This document shows, piece by piece, positions 63,701 through 64,000 of a stretch of 64,000 nucleotides of DNA (within the stretch, counting starts at the first letter, position 1; the number at the start of each line of letters is the position of its first letter). The notes below the pieces were generated by a model that was given only the letters and a program-made list of their open reading frames with translations, was not told where the DNA came from and ran no database searches. The stretch is from assembly GCF_001584325.1 (NCBI RefSeq), contig NZ_LSAZ01000004.1, positions 1 through 64,000 on the forward strand, read 5' to 3'. The position numbers and the translations under genes are program-made. The stretch comes from Bacillus nakamurai. GTDB taxonomy: Bacteria > Bacillota > Bacilli > Bacillales > Bacillaceae.

Positions 63701-64000
63701 ATGGAAACAACGGTTATGGGCATTTTGAAAAGCAAAGTGGTGGAAGTGATTATCGTCGCTTTGCTGCTGTATGCCGGCGTATTTATCATCAACCGCTTTG
63801 TGCAGCTGTTTTTTAAACGCACTGATTTCTTAGAGGAGCGGAAAGGGAAAACCATTGAGAGCCTCGTCCGTTCCATCACACAGTATACGGCGACGATAGG
63901 GTTTATCTTTTACGTCATTTCTTTATTTGTTCATGATTTCGGCAGAATTTTAGCCGGGGCCGGCGTTGCCGGTATCGTGATCGGTTTTGGGGCCCAGTCC
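63701..64000 (+). CDS. yfkC: MscS-family mechanosensitive channel, 5' part
   Basis: The first 100 codons of a small-conductance mechanosensitive channel, cut by the window end. Two membrane helices (about 12-30 and 62-82) are followed by the start of the pore helix, AGAGVAGIVIGFGAQS, the most conserved MscS segment. The ATG at 63701 follows AGGAGAT and is six bases from the yfkAB stop, so the two are probably one operon. Position fits yfkC of B. subtilis. Confidence 0.88.
   Translation, partial: METTVMGILKSKVVEVIIVALLLYAGVFIINRFVQLFFKRTDFLEERKGKTIESLVRSITQYTATIGFIFYVISLFVHDFGRILAGAGVAGIVIGFGAQS

Overview
The window is a chromosomal segment of a Bacillus of the B. amyloliquefaciens/B. velezensis group. 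The gene order is that of the B. subtilis sspE-fabL-mutY-yfh-yfi-glv-aco-yfj-yfk region, read in the opposite direction, and a barstar gene almost identical to the B. amyloliquefaciens protein is present. No rRNA, tRNA, CRISPR array or intact insertion sequence was seen.

Layout. 1-15.5 kb holds the spore and stress block: sspE, fabL, yfhS, mutY, yfhP, the lipoteichoic-acid GlcNAc pair yfhO/csbB, the yfhL-yfhM immunity/hydrolase pair, yfhK, yfhJ, sspK, yfhI, yfhH, recX, yfhF, yfhE, yfhD, yfhC and yfhB. 15.6-34.8 kb holds mprF, remnants of the yfiU drug exporter, yfiT, barstar, yfiQ, a quinone reductase with a PadR regulator, a heme O synthase, a yfiG/yfiI deletion fusion, yfiF, catDE, the heterodimeric ABC exporter yfiBC and the maltose operon malA-glvR-malP. 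34.9-45.3 kb holds an MDR oxidoreductase, yfjF, sspH, the acetoin dehydrogenase operon acoABCL with acoR, yfjM and a dihydrouridine synthase. 56.2-64 kb returns to conserved backbone: rlmCD, yfjP, yfjQ, an unnamed membrane protein, yfjR, pdaA, yfjT, yfkAB and the start of an MscS channel.

The accessory part is 45.4-56.2 kb, visibly AT-richer than its surroundings and inserted between the dihydrouridine synthase and rlmCD, which are neighbours in B. subtilis. It encodes a complete class III lanthipeptide system: a LanKC synthetase (lyase, kinase and zinc-ligand-free cyclase domains), an ABC exporter, a divergently transcribed secreted subtilisin-like protease and six intact precursor genes plus one decayed copy. 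All precursors carry the class III leader signature (V-L-x-L-Q) and end in an S-x-x-S-x-x-C labionin motif; five of the six are too short to appear as conventional ORFs. A small two-helix membrane protein closes the operon and is an immunity candidate. Remnants of a Tn7-type TnsD protein and of a MocR/GntR regulator lie beside the cluster, which suggests past mobile-element activity.

The sequence carries many broken genes for a 64 kb stretch: yfhL (nonsense), yfhI, yfhF and yfhB (frameshifts), yfiU (decay) and yfiG-yfiI (deletion). Some of the frameshifts are homopolymer or single-base losses and may be sequencing errors; the large deletions are probably real. Several regulatory sites are well preserved: SigX and SigB promoters of csbB, a SigW promoter of yfhLM, a Fur box at yfhC, the catDE promoter with two inverted repeats, cre-like sites at malA and acoR, and a sigma-54 promoter with an upstream activator array at acoA.
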